A stretch of 64,000 nucleotides of DNA from Nocardioides sp. T2.26MG-1 (GCF_950101795.1 NZ_CATNLZ010000033.1:122916-186915); one strand, 5' to 3'; positions 1 through 8,969 are shown, numbered from the stretch's first letter. Program-made: numbers and translations. The notes: generated by a model from the letters alone, not told the origin.

Positions 1-1
1 C

Positions 2-55
2 CGACTCTCGTCCTCCCCCGGCGACACGACCCTCGACGTGCGCCTTCCGGGGTAG
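2..55 (+). CDS. C-terminal tail of an upstream gene (partial)
   Basis: An open frame entering from the left edge ends in TAG at 53-55 and reads as a short tail ending TTLDVRLPG. A Thr-Thr-Leu-x-Val-x-Leu-Pro ending is typical of the last beta strand of histidine-kinase ATPase domains, so this could be the end of a sensor kinase; 17 residues are too few to be sure. The stop codon is inside the left arm of the palindromic repeat at 51-114. Confidence 0.35.
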   Translation, partial: RLSSSPGDTTLDVRLPG

Positions 56-114
56 TCCCTGACGATCGGGCCCCTTGAGAGCGCTCCCAGGGGGCCCGAT
101 CGTCAGGGACTACC
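51..114. repeat. Palindromic repeat, family P, copy 1
   Basis: Two perfect 24-nt arms (51-74 and 91-114) flank a 16-nt loop. The arm begins GGTAGTCCCTGACGATC. The same arm recurs at 27399-27461 and 61641-61704, so this is a dispersed repeat and not a unique terminator. The left arm holds the TAG of the upstream plus-strand frame, and the right arm holds the stop of the minus-strand TetR gene, so it separates two convergent genes and could act as a bidirectional terminator. The loop contains the palindrome GAGCGCTC. Confidence 0.85.
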
Positions 115-739
115 GCTCCGGCACGGTGCCGACGATCGCGGGCAGCGAGGCGGCGAGGACGTCGAGGAGCTGCTCGCGGGTGAGGCCGGAGGGGTCGGCG
201 ATCCAGGACAGCACGAGCTCCTCGGTCATCGCCGACCAGCCGCGGACCACCAGCCGGGTCGCGGGGGTGTCGGGGAGGATCTGACCGTGGTCGTCCTCGC
301 GGAAGACCCGCCCGTTGAGCGCCTCGCGAGCCTCCTCGTAGATCTCACGCAGGGTCTCGTTGCCGCCGGCGGCCGCCTTGACCAGCGACAGGTAGCCCTC
401 GTGGTTGGCCACGACGTAGTCGACGTACGCCGCGAGCGAGGTGACCAGCCGGACCATCGGCTCGCCCTCGGCGGGCGGCGCGGTCTGCTCGATGAGGTCG
501 TCGGCCGCGCGGCGCACGACCGCCTCGTGGAAGTCGTGCTTGTTGCCGAAGTAGTGGTAGAGCAGGCCGCGCGAGATGCCTGCCTCCTCGGCGAGCAGGT
601 CGATCGACAGCTCGTCGAGGGAGCGGGTGGCCAGCAGGCGGACGCCGAGGTCGAGCAGCTGCGAGCGCCGCTGGTCGGGCGTCAGCCGGGTGCGCTGGGC
701 GGGCTGGGCGCCCTGGGTGCTCGTCGTCACGGTCCTCAC
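110..739 (-). CDS. TetR/AcrR family transcriptional regulator
   Basis: A 209-residue one-component repressor. The N-terminal helix-turn-helix covers about residues 20-70 and includes EEAGISRGLLYHYFGNKHDF, the standard TetR recognition helix followed by the YHYF/NK motif; the rest is an all-helical ligand-binding domain. The start is GTG at 737-739, with a second in-frame GTG three codons later. It is transcribed away from the Baeyer-Villiger monooxygenase/SDR pair, and a palindrome lies in the 41-bp gap, so it most likely represses that operon and itself and responds to a ketone or related hydrophobic compound. The ligand is inferred from context. Its stop codon lies inside the palindromic repeat at 51-114. 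Confidence 0.9.
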   Translation of the reverse strand: MRTVTTSTQGAQPAQRTRLTPDQRRSQLLDLGVRLLATRSLDELSIDLLAEEAGISRGLLYHYFGNKHDFHEAVVRRAADDLIEQTAPPAEGEPMVRLVTSLAAYVDYVVANHEGYLSLVKAAAGGNETLREIYEEAREALNGRVFREDDHGQILPDTPATRLVVRGWSAMTEELVLSWIADPSGLTREQLLDVLAASLPAIVGTVPER

Positions 740-741
740 TC

Positions 742-760
742 TATTGACACTTTTTCAATA
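742..760. promoter_or_regulatory. Candidate TetR operator
   Basis: An inverted repeat with arms TATTGA (742-747) and TCAATA (755-760) and a 7-nt spacer lies between the start of the TetR gene (739) and the start of the monooxygenase (781). It is the only AT-rich stretch here and is placed to block both promoters. Confidence 0.65.
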
Positions 761-780
761 ACGCCAGTACGGTCGGCGCC

Positions 781-2331
781 ATGAGCGCGACCGGCACGCC
801 CATCCCCGAGCAGCACGTCGACCACCTGATCGTAGGCGCCGGCTTCGCCGGGCTGTGCGCGGCCATCCGGCTCCAGCAGGACGGCGAGACCGACTTCCTC
901 GTGGTCGAGAAGGCCGGCGACGTCGGCGGCACCTGGCGCGACAACACCTACCCCGGCGCAGCGTGCGACGTCCCCAGCCAGCTCTACTCGTTCTCGTTCG
1001 CGCCGAACCCCGACTGGTCGATGTCCTACTCCCCGCAGCCGGAGATCTGGGCCTACCTGCGCCGGGTCGCGCGGGAGTCGGGCACGCTCGACCGCTTCGT
1101 GTTCGACACCCGGCTCGAGGACGCCCGCTGGGACGAGACGAGCCAGCACTGGCACAGCCGCCTTGTCGGCCCGGACGGCGAGCGCACGGTCGTCTCGACG
1201 ACGCTGGTCGTCGGTGCGGGCGGGCTCTCGGAGCCCAAGCTGCCCGCGATCGAGGGGATCGAGACGTTCCAGGGCGAGCTGTTCCACTCGGCCCGGTGGG
1301 ATCACGACGTGGACCTGGCCGGCAAGCGGGTCGCGGTGATCGGCACCGGCGCCTCGGCGATCCAGATCGTCCCCGAGCTGCAGCAGCAGCTCGAGGCGAC
1401 GGGCGGACACCTGGATGTCTACCAACGCACCGCGCCGTGGGTGATCCCCCGCAACGACCGCCGCTACCCCGCGTGGGAGCGGGCCGCCCTGCGCCACGTG
1501 CCGGGGCTGCAGCGGCTCTACCGCACCGGCATCTACTGGGCGCGCGAGACCTACGTGCCGGCGTTCACGATCCAGCCCAAGATCGCGCTGCCCGCCAAGA
1601 AGGCCGCGCTCGCCAACATCGCCCGCGGCATCCAGGACCCCGGGCTGCGCGCGAAGGTCACGCCGCACTACGAGATCGGCTGCAAGCGCATCCTGATCTC
1701 CAACACCTACTACCCCGCGCTCGCCGCCGACAACGTCGACCTGGTCACCGACCCGATCGCGGAGGTGACCCGCACCGGCGTCGTCACCGCCGACGGCGTG
1801 GAGCGCCCGGTCGATGTCCTCGTGGTGGCCACCGGCTTCTACACGACCGAGCTGCCGATCACCGAGCACGTCACCGGCCGCGACGGCCGCACGCTGGCCG
1901 AGGTGTGGCGCGAGTCCGGGATGGCGGCGTACAAGGGCACCACGGTGCCCGGCTTCCCCAACTACTTCATGCTGGTCGGCCCCAACACCGGGCTCGGCCA
2001 CTCCAGCATGGTGTTCGTGATCGAGTCGCAGGTGGAGTACCTCCGCGGCGCGGTCCGGGCGATGCGCCGCGGGGAGTACGGCGCGGTCGAGCCGCAGCGG
2101 GACGCCCACGACGCCTGGAACGCCGGCCTCCAGCGACGGATGCGGCGCACCGTGTGGAGCACCGGCGGCTGCTCCAGCTGGTACCTCGACGAGCATGGCC
2201 GCAACACCACGCTGTGGCCGAAGTCGACGGTCACCCTGCGCCGTCAGCTCGCCCGCTTCGACACCGAGGCCTACGACCTGCGCCCCTCCCTGCCCGCCCC
2301 CACCCCCGCGAAAGAGGACGTGACCGCATGA
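781..2331 (+). CDS. Flavin-containing Baeyer-Villiger monooxygenase
   Basis: A 516-residue type I Baeyer-Villiger monooxygenase, which uses FAD, NADPH and O2 to insert oxygen next to a ketone and give an ester or lactone. Visible are the FAD-binding GAGFAG near residue 19, the family fingerprint FxGxxxHxxxWD at residues 163-174 (FQGELFHSARWD) and the second Rossmann motif GTGASA near residue 188. Length is normal for the class. The stop overlaps the start of the following SDR gene (ATGA), so the two are translationally coupled: an alcohol dehydrogenase plus a monooxygenase would take an alcohol to a ketone and then to an ester. The substrate cannot be told from sequence. Confidence 0.93.
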   Translation: MSATGTPIPEQHVDHLIVGAGFAGLCAAIRLQQDGETDFLVVEKAGDVGGTWRDNTYPGAACDVPSQLYSFSFAPNPDWSMSYSPQPEIWAYLRRVARESGTLDRFVFDTRLEDARWDETSQHWHSRLVGPDGERTVVSTTLVVGAGGLSEPKLPAIEGIETFQGELFHSARWDHDVDLAGKRVAVIGTGASAIQIVPELQQQLEATGGHLDVYQRTAPWVIPRNDRRYPAWERAALRHVPGLQRLYRTGIYWARETYVPAFTIQPKIALPAKKAALANIARGIQDPGLRAKVTPHYEIGCKRILISNTYYPALAADNVDLVTDPIAEVTRTGVVTADGVERPVDVLVVATGFYTTELPITEHVTGRDGRTLAEVWRESGMAAYKGTTVPGFPNYFMLVGPNTGLGHSSMVFVIESQVEYLRGAVRAMRRGEYGAVEPQRDAHDAWNAGLQRRMRRTVWSTGGCSSWYLDEHGRNTTLWPKSTVTLRRQLARFDTEAYDLRPSLPAPTPAKEDVTA

Positions 2332-3170
2332 AGACGCTCGAGGACAAGGTCTGCGTGGTCACCGGCGCCGGGTCCGGCATCGGCCGCGCGCTGGCGCTCA
2401 ACCTCGCGGGCCGCGGTGCGCTGCTGGCGCTCAGCGACGTCGACGACGCCGGGCTCGCCGCCACCGTCGACCAGGTGCGCGCGGCCGGTGGCCGCGAGGT
2501 CCGCTCGGACCACCTCGACGTGGCCGACCGCGACGCGTTCGCGTCGTACGCCGCCTCGGTCGCCGACCACTTCGGCCGCGTCAACGTGGTCGTCAACAAC
2601 GCCGGCGTCGCACTGGCCGGCAACCTCGAGGACCTCGAGTACGCCGACATGGACTGGATCATCGGCGTGAACTTCTGGGGCGTGGTGCACGGCACCAAGG
2701 AGTTCCTGCCGCACCTGATCCACTCCGGCGACGGCCACCTGGTCAACATCTCCTCGCTCTTCGGGTTGGTGTCGATGCCGGGGCAAAGCATGTACAACGC
2801 CTCGAAGTACGCCGTGCGCGGCATGTCCGAGGCGGTCCGCGAGGAGATGCTGATCGCCGGTCACCCGGTGGGTGTCACCGTCGTCCACCCCGGCGGCATC
2901 AAGACCGCGATCGCGCGCAACGCCCGCGTCTCCGCGCGCGAGGACAAGGAGAAGACCGCGAAGCTCTTCGACGAGAAGCTCGCGAAGATGACCCCCGAGC
3001 GGGCCGCGGAGATCATCGTCCGCGGCATCCTGCACAACCGGGCGCGGGTCCTCGTCGGGCTCGACGCGCACGCGGTGCACCACCTCGCCAAGCTCACCGG
3101 CTCTCGTTACCAGGACATCGTCGCCCGCGCCGGCAAGCGGGTGCTGCCCGACCACACCACGGTGGTCTGA
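2328..3170 (+). CDS. Short-chain dehydrogenase/reductase
   Basis: A 280-residue classical SDR. It has the cofactor motif TGAGSGIG near residue 13, NNAG near residue 90, and the catalytic Ser and Tyr-x-x-x-Lys (YNASK) near residues 143-160. The ATG overlaps the monooxygenase stop by 4 nt. The C-terminal part (about 60 residues) is longer than in minimal SDRs and resembles the acetoin-dehydrogenase-like SDRs often found beside Baeyer-Villiger monooxygenases. It probably oxidises the alcohol that yields the monooxygenase substrate, or works on a later step; direction and substrate are inference. Confidence 0.9.
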   Translation: MKTLEDKVCVVTGAGSGIGRALALNLAGRGALLALSDVDDAGLAATVDQVRAAGGREVRSDHLDVADRDAFASYAASVADHFGRVNVVVNNAGVALAGNLEDLEYADMDWIIGVNFWGVVHGTKEFLPHLIHSGDGHLVNISSLFGLVSMPGQSMYNASKYAVRGMSEAVREEMLIAGHPVGVTVVHPGGIKTAIARNARVSAREDKEKTAKLFDEKLAKMTPERAAEIIVRGILHNRARVLVGLDAHAVHHLAKLTGSRYQDIVARAGKRVLPDHTTVV

Positions 3171-3176
3171 GCCACC

Positions 3177-4532
3177 TCACGCGTCCTGGCCCCGCTCCTC
3201 GCGCCGGGCGCGCCGCGAGGTCCGGGTGCGCAGCGGGCCCACCAGCCGCGGCCCGGCGAGCCGGCTCTCCAGCCGGTGCGCCTCGCGCTTGAGCGGCTGC
3301 GCGACGAACTCGCCGAGGATCACGCCCGAGGCCAGGGCGATCGCCACCGACGCGGCCGTGATGATCGCGAGCAGTCCCTCCGACGTCTGCGCGCCGCCCT
3401 CGGTGAGCAGGCTCAGGCCGCGGTAGATCGACAGACCTGGCAGGAGCGGCACGATCGCGGGCACCACGACCACCAGCGGCGGCACCCGCAACCGGCCGGC
3501 GACGGTGTAGCTGACGACGCCCACGAAGAACGCCGCGAGCGCGGTCGGCCAGGTCCGGCCCACGTCCCCGATGCTGCCGGTCTGGGCGATCACCATCGCC
3601 GCCGCCGAGACCGCCCCCACCGGCAGCAGGGATCGCCGGGGCGCGTACGACGCGAACGCGAACGACGCGCCGCAGATCGCGGCGCCCAGCGCCATCAGCG
3701 AGACCGCCTTCAGGCCCTCGGCCGCGCCGGGGTTGAGCCGGCCGACGTCGACGCCGAGGACGTCGGCGAGCGTCAGTCCGCCGCTCACGCCGGCGATGAT
3801 GCCGGCGGTCGCGAGCAGCGCCTCGGTGAGCCGGGCACCGGCGGTCACGTAGAACCCGGAGAGGGCGTCCTGGAGCGCGCCCATGAACCCGATGCCGGCC
3901 AGCAGCATGATGATGTTCGCGGTGACGGCGACGGAGGGGTCGAGGTCCGGCATGGCGGCCGCCGCAGCGACGGCGATGATCGTCGCGACCCCGCCGCCGG
4001 CCACCTGCTGGTAGAAGAACGGCAGCCGGCGCCGGGCCATCACGAGCTGGAGCCGGTCGATGCAGGCGGCCGCCACGAACGCGACGGCCACCACGGCCGG
4101 ACCGCCGCCGAGCTGCAGACCGACGCCCGCGCACATCAGGCCCCAACCCAGGGTCACCGCCCACCGCGGCGTCAGGTGCCCCGAGGAGACGATCCGCGCC
4201 AGGCGGCTGCGGGCCTCCTTGAGGTCGACCTCGCCGCGCAGCACGTCGCGCACCAGGTGGTCGACCAGCGTGAGGTCCTCGTAGTCGATGTCGCGCTGCT
4301 TGACGTGGCGCAGCAACACCGCGGCCGGCTCCTCGGGGTCGCGCTGGTAGCTCATCGACAGCGACGTGAAGGTGATGTCGATCTCCGGGTTGCGCACTCC
4401 CAGATGCCACGCCAGCGACTTCATGGTCGCGATGACGTCGGCCGCGCCGGCGCCCGAGGACAGCAACAGCTCGCCGACCCGCAGACAGAAGTCCAGGGTC
4501 AGGTTGAGCTGGCGTTCGGGCATGGCCGCCAT
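3177..4532 (-). CDS. ThrE-type threonine/serine exporter family membrane protein
   Basis: A 451-residue membrane protein with the ThrE layout: an N-terminal cytoplasmic domain (DUF1212-like, with the early motif LLLSSGAGAADV) and about ten hydrophobic helices, the last block corresponding to the DUF3815-like half. The known relative in Corynebacterium exports threonine and serine; the substrate here is not proven. I chose the ATG at 4532; an in-frame TTG at 4556 would add eight residues. It converges on the SDR (6-nt gap) and diverges from the DUF402 gene with only about 30 bp between starts, so the two promoters must overlap. Confidence 0.85.
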   Translation of the reverse strand: MAAMPERQLNLTLDFCLRVGELLLSSGAGAADVIATMKSLAWHLGVRNPEIDITFTSLSMSYQRDPEEPAAVLLRHVKQRDIDYEDLTLVDHLVRDVLRGEVDLKEARSRLARIVSSGHLTPRWAVTLGWGLMCAGVGLQLGGGPAVVAVAFVAAACIDRLQLVMARRRLPFFYQQVAGGGVATIIAVAAAAAMPDLDPSVAVTANIIMLLAGIGFMGALQDALSGFYVTAGARLTEALLATAGIIAGVSGGLTLADVLGVDVGRLNPGAAEGLKAVSLMALGAAICGASFAFASYAPRRSLLPVGAVSAAAMVIAQTGSIGDVGRTWPTALAAFFVGVVSYTVAGRLRVPPLVVVVPAIVPLLPGLSIYRGLSLLTEGGAQTSEGLLAIITAASVAIALASGVILGEFVAQPLKREAHRLESRLAGPRLVGPLRTRTSRRARREERGQDA

Positions 4533-4561
4533 GGTGGCAGCCCGGCTGGTAGACAATCCAA

Positions 4562-5113
4562 ATGACCCCGGCTGTGCCCCCGGACCCCGGCGACCGTGTG
4601 CGCGTGGTGATGACCAAGTGGCGTGACGGACCCCACTGGGAGTTCACCGCGACCTACCTCGGCCGAGACCACCACGGCGACTGGCTCGGGATCCCCGCCG
4701 GCACCCGGATGTCGCGGCCCGGAGCGACGTACGTCGCCCCCACCGACCAGGTCGGCCTCGCACCGGCCCCCGGGCCCGACGACGAGCGCGGGTGGCTGGC
4801 GACCTTCCACGCGGCGGCCGGGCCCGTGCGGGTCTACGTCGACATCACCACCCCGCCCGTGTGGGACGGCCCGGTGCTGCGCGCCGTGGACCTCGACCTC
4901 GACGTCGTCCGAGGCAACACCGGCCGGGTGTGGGTGGACGACGAGGACGAGTTCGCCGACCACCGGGTCGCCCTTCACTACCCCGACGAGCTGGCCCGGG
5001 CGGCGCTGGCCTCGTGCGAGCGCGTGCACGCGGCGGTCGCGGCCGAGGCCGCGCCGTACGACGGAACCGCTGAGGCGTGGCTCACCCGCTTGGGCTCTCT
5101 GCGCCGCGGTTGA
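4562..5113 (+). CDS. DUF402 domain protein (possible nucleoside phosphatase)
   Basis: A 183-residue soluble protein. The second half carries the DUF402 signature VDLDLDVV followed by VWVDDEDEFADH, with closely spaced acidic residues that bind divalent metal in characterised relatives (FomD and SCO4506-type nucleoside diphosphate/nucleotide phosphatases). Which phosphoester it uses here is unknown. The ATG follows an AT-rich stretch (AGACAAT) by only a few bases, so the message may be leaderless. The next gene begins 19 bp downstream. Confidence 0.75.
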   Translation: MTPAVPPDPGDRVRVVMTKWRDGPHWEFTATYLGRDHHGDWLGIPAGTRMSRPGATYVAPTDQVGLAPAPGPDDERGWLATFHAAAGPVRVYVDITTPPVWDGPVLRAVDLDLDVVRGNTGRVWVDDEDEFADHRVALHYPDELARAALASCERVHAAVAAEAAPYDGTAEAWLTRLGSLRRG

Positions 5114-5132
5114 CCTGTGGAACGCTGGTGCG

Positions 5133-6266
5133 ATGCGCATCGACTTCCACTCCTCCCCCGAGCCCACGCTCGGTGTCGAGTGGGAGCTGGCGCTCGTCGA
5201 CCGGCGCACCCGCGACCTGCGCAACGACGCCACGCACCTCTTCGCCCGGGCCAAGCCGCGGCTGCCGGACCCCGACAAGCTCCACAAGGAGCTGCTGCGC
5301 AACACCATCGAGGTCGTCAGCGGGGTGTGCCACACGGTCGGCGAGGCGATGACCGACCTGCGCCGCACGCTCGAGGTGGTGGTGCCGGCCGGGGACTCGC
5401 TCGACCTCGACCTGTACGGCGGCGGCACCCACCCGTTCGCGTCGTGGACCGTGCAGCAGCTCTCCGAGGGCCACCGCTACGAGGAGCTGATCAACCGCAC
5501 CCAGTGGTGGGGGCGTCAGATGCTGATCTGGGGCGTGCACGTGCACGTGGGGATGCCCGAGCGCGAGCGGGTGATGCCGGTGCTGTCCTCGCTCCTCAAC
5601 TACCACCCCCACCTGCAGGCGCTCTCGGCGTCCTCGCCGATCTGGGCCGGGATCGACACCGGCTACGCGTCCAACCGGGCCCTGATGTTCCAGCAGCTCC
5701 CCACCGCGGGGCTGCCCTTCCAGTTCGAGCGGTGGTCGGAGTTCGAGTCGTTCGTCCACGACGAGCTCGTCACCGGGGTGATCGAGGAGATCTCCGAGGT
5801 CCGCTGGGACGTGCGCCCGGCGCCGCGCCTCGGCACCCTGGAGAACCGGATCTGCGACGGCGTCTCGGACATCACCGATCTGTCCGCTCTGGTCGCCCTC
5901 ATGCACTGTCTGGTCGTCGACCTCGACACCCGGGCGGCCGCCGGGGAGACGCTGCCGACGATGCCGCCCTGGCACGTCCAGGAGAACAAGTGGCGCGCGG
6001 CCCGCTACGGCCTCGACGCGATCGTGATCACCGACGCCGACTCCGCCGAGCGGCTGGTCACCGAGGACCTCACCGACCTGCTGTAGCGGCTCGCACCGAC
6101 CGCCGACCGGCTCGGGTGCAGCGAGGAGCTCGCCCTCGTCGCCTGCATCCCGGAGCGCGGGGCGTCGTACCAGCGCCAGCGCGCCGTCGCCGAGCGCACC
6201 GACGGCGACCTGGTCGCCGTCGTCGACTCGGTGGTGCGCGAGCTGAGCGACGGGCTCAACCGTTGA
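5133..6266 (+). pseudogene. YbdK-type glutamate-cysteine ligase-like gene with an in-frame TAG
   Basis: The frame encodes a carboxylate-amine ligase of the GCS2/YbdK family. It starts with the ATP-grasp-like GVEWELALVD motif and has the histidine-rich GVHVHVGMPE and the ENRICDG motif near residue 235. A TAG at 6084-6086 ends it after 317 residues, but the same frame continues without a shift for another 60 codons to TGA at 6264-6266. That extension reads as the normal family C-terminus (LAPTADRLGC, then ERGASYQRQRA). Full length would be 377 residues, the usual family size. The change is one codon, such as GAG to TAG. Either this is a recent nonsense mutation (or sequencing error), or the amber codon is read through. 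The Shine-Dalgarno is weak. Confidence 0.85.
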
Positions 6267-6294
6267 CCCGCCCGTAACTTTCGGGCGGGTCAAC
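6262..6294. terminator. Bidirectional hairpin terminator between convergent genes
   Basis: A perfect 13-bp stem, GTTGACCCGCCCG (6262-6274) with its complement at 6282-6294, closes a 7-nt loop TAACTTT. The downstream stop of the YbdK frame (6264-6266) and the dinB stop (6290-6292) both lie inside the stem. Confidence 0.75.
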
Positions 6295-7387
6295 GCTCAG
6301 TTGCGGGCGGGTCGACCATCTCGAGGCGGACGCCGAGCAGGCGGACCGGGCGGCCCTGCTCGACCCGGTCCAACAGCGACACCGCTGCCGCCTCGAGGAC
6401 GGCCGGGTCGTTGGTCGGCTCGGGCAGCGTGAGGCTGCGACTGACGGTCACGAACGGGCGGTAGCGGACCTTGAGGCCCACCCGGGCGGCCGGCCGCCCC
6501 TCCCGGTCGAGGTCGGCGACCACCCGGCGGGCGAGCGTCCGGACCTCCTCGGTGACCCGAGACCAGTCCTCGAGATCCTCCTGGTAGGTCTCCTCGCGGC
6601 CGTGCGCCCGCGGCACCCACGGCGTCGCGTCGACCGGGCTCGTGTCGACCCCACGGCCGAGCCGGTGGAACCACGGGCCCATCGTCGGGCCCAGCTCGGC
6701 CGCGAGCACCCGGGCGTCGGAGCGGGCGAGCTGGTCGACGGTGTCGATGCCGAGCGCCGCGAGCTTCTTCGCGGTCTTGCCGCCGATCCCCCACAGCGCG
6801 GTGGTCGGACGCTCGCCCATCACCGCGAACCAGTTCTCCTCCGTCAGCTGCCACACCCCGCGCGGCTTGCCGAAGTCGGTCGCGATCTTGGCGCGCAGCT
6901 TGTTGTCGCCGATGCCGACCGAGCAGTGCAGCCGGGTCGCGGCCAGCACCTCCCCGCGCAGGTGCTCGGCGAACTCCCGCGGGTCGCCGAGGTCGCCGTG
7001 ACCGGGACCCGCCGCGAGGAACGCCTCGTCCCAGCCGAGGACCTCGAGCACGACCGGCACCCCGCCCCACTCCAGGCCCCGCAGCGTCGCCATCACCTCC
7101 GCCGACGCCGCGTCGTAGGCGTCCTTGTCCACCGGCAGGAACACGGCGTCCGGGCACCGGCGCGCGGCCACCCGCAGCGGCATTCCCGAGCCCACCCCGA
7201 AGGCGCGGGCCTCGTACGACGCGGTGGCCACCACGCCGCGCTCCGTCGGGTCGCCCCGCCCGCCGACGACCACCGGGAGCCCCGCGAGCTCGGGGCGCCG
7301 CAGCACCTCGACGGCCGCGATGAACTGGTCGAGGTCGACGTGCAGCACCCAGCCCGGGCCCGCTCTCGGAGTGCTCGGCGCGCTCAT
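6290..7387 (-). CDS. dinB: DNA polymerase IV (DinB2-like, Y family)
   Basis: A 365-residue Y-family translesion polymerase. The palm carries HVDLDQF with catalytic Asp18, the fingers segment YEARAFGVGSGMPL, and the second catalytic pair as GWDEAF (D120, E121). The usual SLDEAY motif is replaced by GWDEA, the form I associate with the mycobacterial DinB2 (Rv3056) subgroup. A helix-hairpin-helix region (WGIGGKTAKKLAALGI) and a little-finger domain follow. There is no obvious C-terminal clamp-binding tail, since the protein ends PPATER. Its start overlaps the end of the FUSC-type gene by 4 nt, so the two share a transcript. Confidence 0.9.
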   Translation of the reverse strand: MSAPSTPRAGPGWVLHVDLDQFIAAVEVLRRPELAGLPVVVGGRGDPTERGVVATASYEARAFGVGSGMPLRVAARRCPDAVFLPVDKDAYDAASAEVMATLRGLEWGGVPVVLEVLGWDEAFLAAGPGHGDLGDPREFAEHLRGEVLAATRLHCSVGIGDNKLRAKIATDFGKPRGVWQLTEENWFAVMGERPTTALWGIGGKTAKKLAALGIDTVDQLARSDARVLAAELGPTMGPWFHRLGRGVDTSPVDATPWVPRAHGREETYQEDLEDWSRVTEEVRTLARRVVADLDREGRPAARVGLKVRYRPFVTVSRSLTLPEPTNDPAVLEAAAVSLLDRVEQGRPVRLLGVRLEMVDPPATER

Positions 7388-8481
7388 CGCGGTGGCGGGG
7401 GCAGCGCCTCGGTCGACTCGAGCTGGTCGAGCCCCGTGACCATGAGCAGGTCGACCACCACCGACCGCAGCTGGGCCAAGATGGCCTCGGCGGTGAGCAG
7501 GTCCGTGCGCTCGACCAGGCCCGTGGCCTCGCCGACCGCGAGCAGCGCGGCCCGCGCGGCGGTCGCCATCCGGTCCTCGCCGAGCTCGTCGGCGACCTGG
7601 TCGGCCGCGTCGGCGAGGTCGAGGGCCAGCAGGGAGTACGACGGCGGCACGGGGCGCCGTCGGTAGGCCGCGACCGCCGTCTGCCGCACCAGCACCCGCG
7701 TGCTGCGCAGCGCCCGGTCGAGCGGGTCGACGAGGTCGACCATCTTGCGCAGGTCACCCTTGTGCCGCACCCGGAACGGCGACGACTCGACGACCGAGAG
7801 CCCCTCGTCCGCGGCGTCCTTCAGCTCGCGGATCAGGTAGTCGGTCGACCGCGCGTCGGCGAGCAGCTCCATCGCCCGCGCCGCCTCGCCGTCGGTCATC
7901 ACCTCGCCCGCGGCCCGCAGCAGCGCGGCGGTCTTGCGCATCACGACCGCCGCCTGCTCCCGAGGCCGGCGCAGCGGCGCCGCGGGCACCACGGTGGCCG
8001 CGACCAGGGCCACCGCACCACCGACCACCGCGTCGGTCCACCGGGTGAACGCCGCGCCCGGGTCGGGCACCAGAGAGGCGACCACGATCGACTGGACCGC
8101 GGCCTGGGTGACGAACAGCTGACCGCCGTCGAGCAGGAACGCCGCCGACATCGCGAGCGCCACGATCAGCCCGATCTGCCACCAGCCCGACCCGAGCCCG
8201 GCCACGAGCAGGTCGGCGAGGAAGACGCCCACGGCGACCCCGACGGTCACCTCCGCGACCCGCCGCAGCCGCTGGCCGTACGACGTGCCGAGCGCGACCA
8301 CTGCCGCCACCGGCGCGAAGAACGGCGTGGGGTGGCCGAGGACGTCGGCGGCGATCAGCCAGGCGACCGCGGCGGCGAGCGCACACTGGCCGATCTGCCA
8401 GGACTTGGACTGCCAGCGCCGGACCCGGGCGCGGGCCGAGGTGCGACCGCGGTCCCACATCCGGTCGAACGGCCCCTCCAT
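7384..8481 (-). CDS. FUSC/aromatic acid exporter-like membrane protein
   Basis: A 365-residue inner-membrane protein. Residues about 25-170 form roughly six hydrophobic helices with the family pattern HPTPFFAPVAAVVALGTSYGQRL, followed by a helical cytoplasmic half rich in Arg and Asp. This is the FUSC/DUF939 arrangement (half of the YccS/AaeB type), whose members export aromatic acids or fusaric-acid-like compounds; the substrate here is unknown. Its stop overlaps the start of dinB (ATGA). The start chosen is the first ATG; an in-frame ATG eight codons in is possible. Confidence 0.8.
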   Translation of the reverse strand: MEGPFDRMWDRGRTSARARVRRWQSKSWQIGQCALAAAVAWLIAADVLGHPTPFFAPVAAVVALGTSYGQRLRRVAEVTVGVAVGVFLADLLVAGLGSGWWQIGLIVALAMSAAFLLDGGQLFVTQAAVQSIVVASLVPDPGAAFTRWTDAVVGGAVALVAATVVPAAPLRRPREQAAVVMRKTAALLRAAGEVMTDGEAARAMELLADARSTDYLIRELKDAADEGLSVVESSPFRVRHKGDLRKMVDLVDPLDRALRSTRVLVRQTAVAAYRRRPVPPSYSLLALDLADAADQVADELGEDRMATAARAALLAVGEATGLVERTDLLTAEAILAQLRSVVVDLLMVTGLDQLESTEALPPPPR

Positions 8482-8509
8482 GGCCGCGATCCTGCCACGG
8501 CCGGCCCCC

Positions 8510-8827
8510 TCATCCGGCGTGCGCCCAGTCCAGGGCCTGCTTCAGGTCGGCGAGGTCGCGGTACCAGGTGCGGACCTGCGTGCGGCAGCGCACCCGCGCG
8601 ACGCGGGTGTCGTACTCGGCGCACTCCGCGGCGGCCTCGGAGTCGGTGGGCGGGAACTCCGCCGTGCCGTCGTAGTGCTGGATCTCGAAGCCGTTCGCGG
8701 CGTCACCGGTGACCTCGACGATCGTGTCGCCCGGGGGCTCGTCGACGGCGCCGACCGCGGCGGCGCCGAGCCCCCCGCAGGCGAACGCGACGGTGGCGAC
8801 GGCGGTGAGGAGGACGGTGGTCTTCAT
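8510..8827 (-). CDS. Small secreted protein, function unknown
   Basis: A 105-residue protein with a clear Sec signal peptide (residues 1-24, MKTTVLLTAV then a hydrophobic core ending GAAAVGA). The mature part of about 80 residues has two Cys that could pair (CAEYD and CRTQV), and is acidic first and then helical. I do not recognise a domain. It is followed closely by the FUSC-type gene on the same strand (28 nt). Confidence 0.7.
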   Translation of the reverse strand: MKTTVLLTAVATVAFACGGLGAAAVGAVDEPPGDTIVEVTGDAANGFEIQHYDGTAEFPPTDSEAAAECAEYDTRVARVRCRTQVRTWYRDLADLKQALDWAHAG

Positions 8828-8969
8828 GGGCAGCTCCCGAGGGTTCGTGTCGCCGGGAGGTCCGGCGCACGAGCGACGCTAGGAGCGGGCGGCGACGGCG
8901 GGGGCCGCGCGCCAAGCTGCCTGGGGAGACCGCCGACGAAGGGCGCGCTGTGGACGGAGAGCGGGCCGG

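Noticed and set aside
855..2327. Long open frames in other registers through the monooxygenase gene
   Set aside because: They are Arg/Pro/Ala-rich translations caused by high GC content, have no motifs, and overlap a gene with clear domains. The same reasoning removes most other long frames across the window.
4533..4556. TTG start for the ThrE-like gene
   Set aside because: Possible, but the ATG at 4532 leaves more room for the divergent DUF402 promoter and adds no missing domain.
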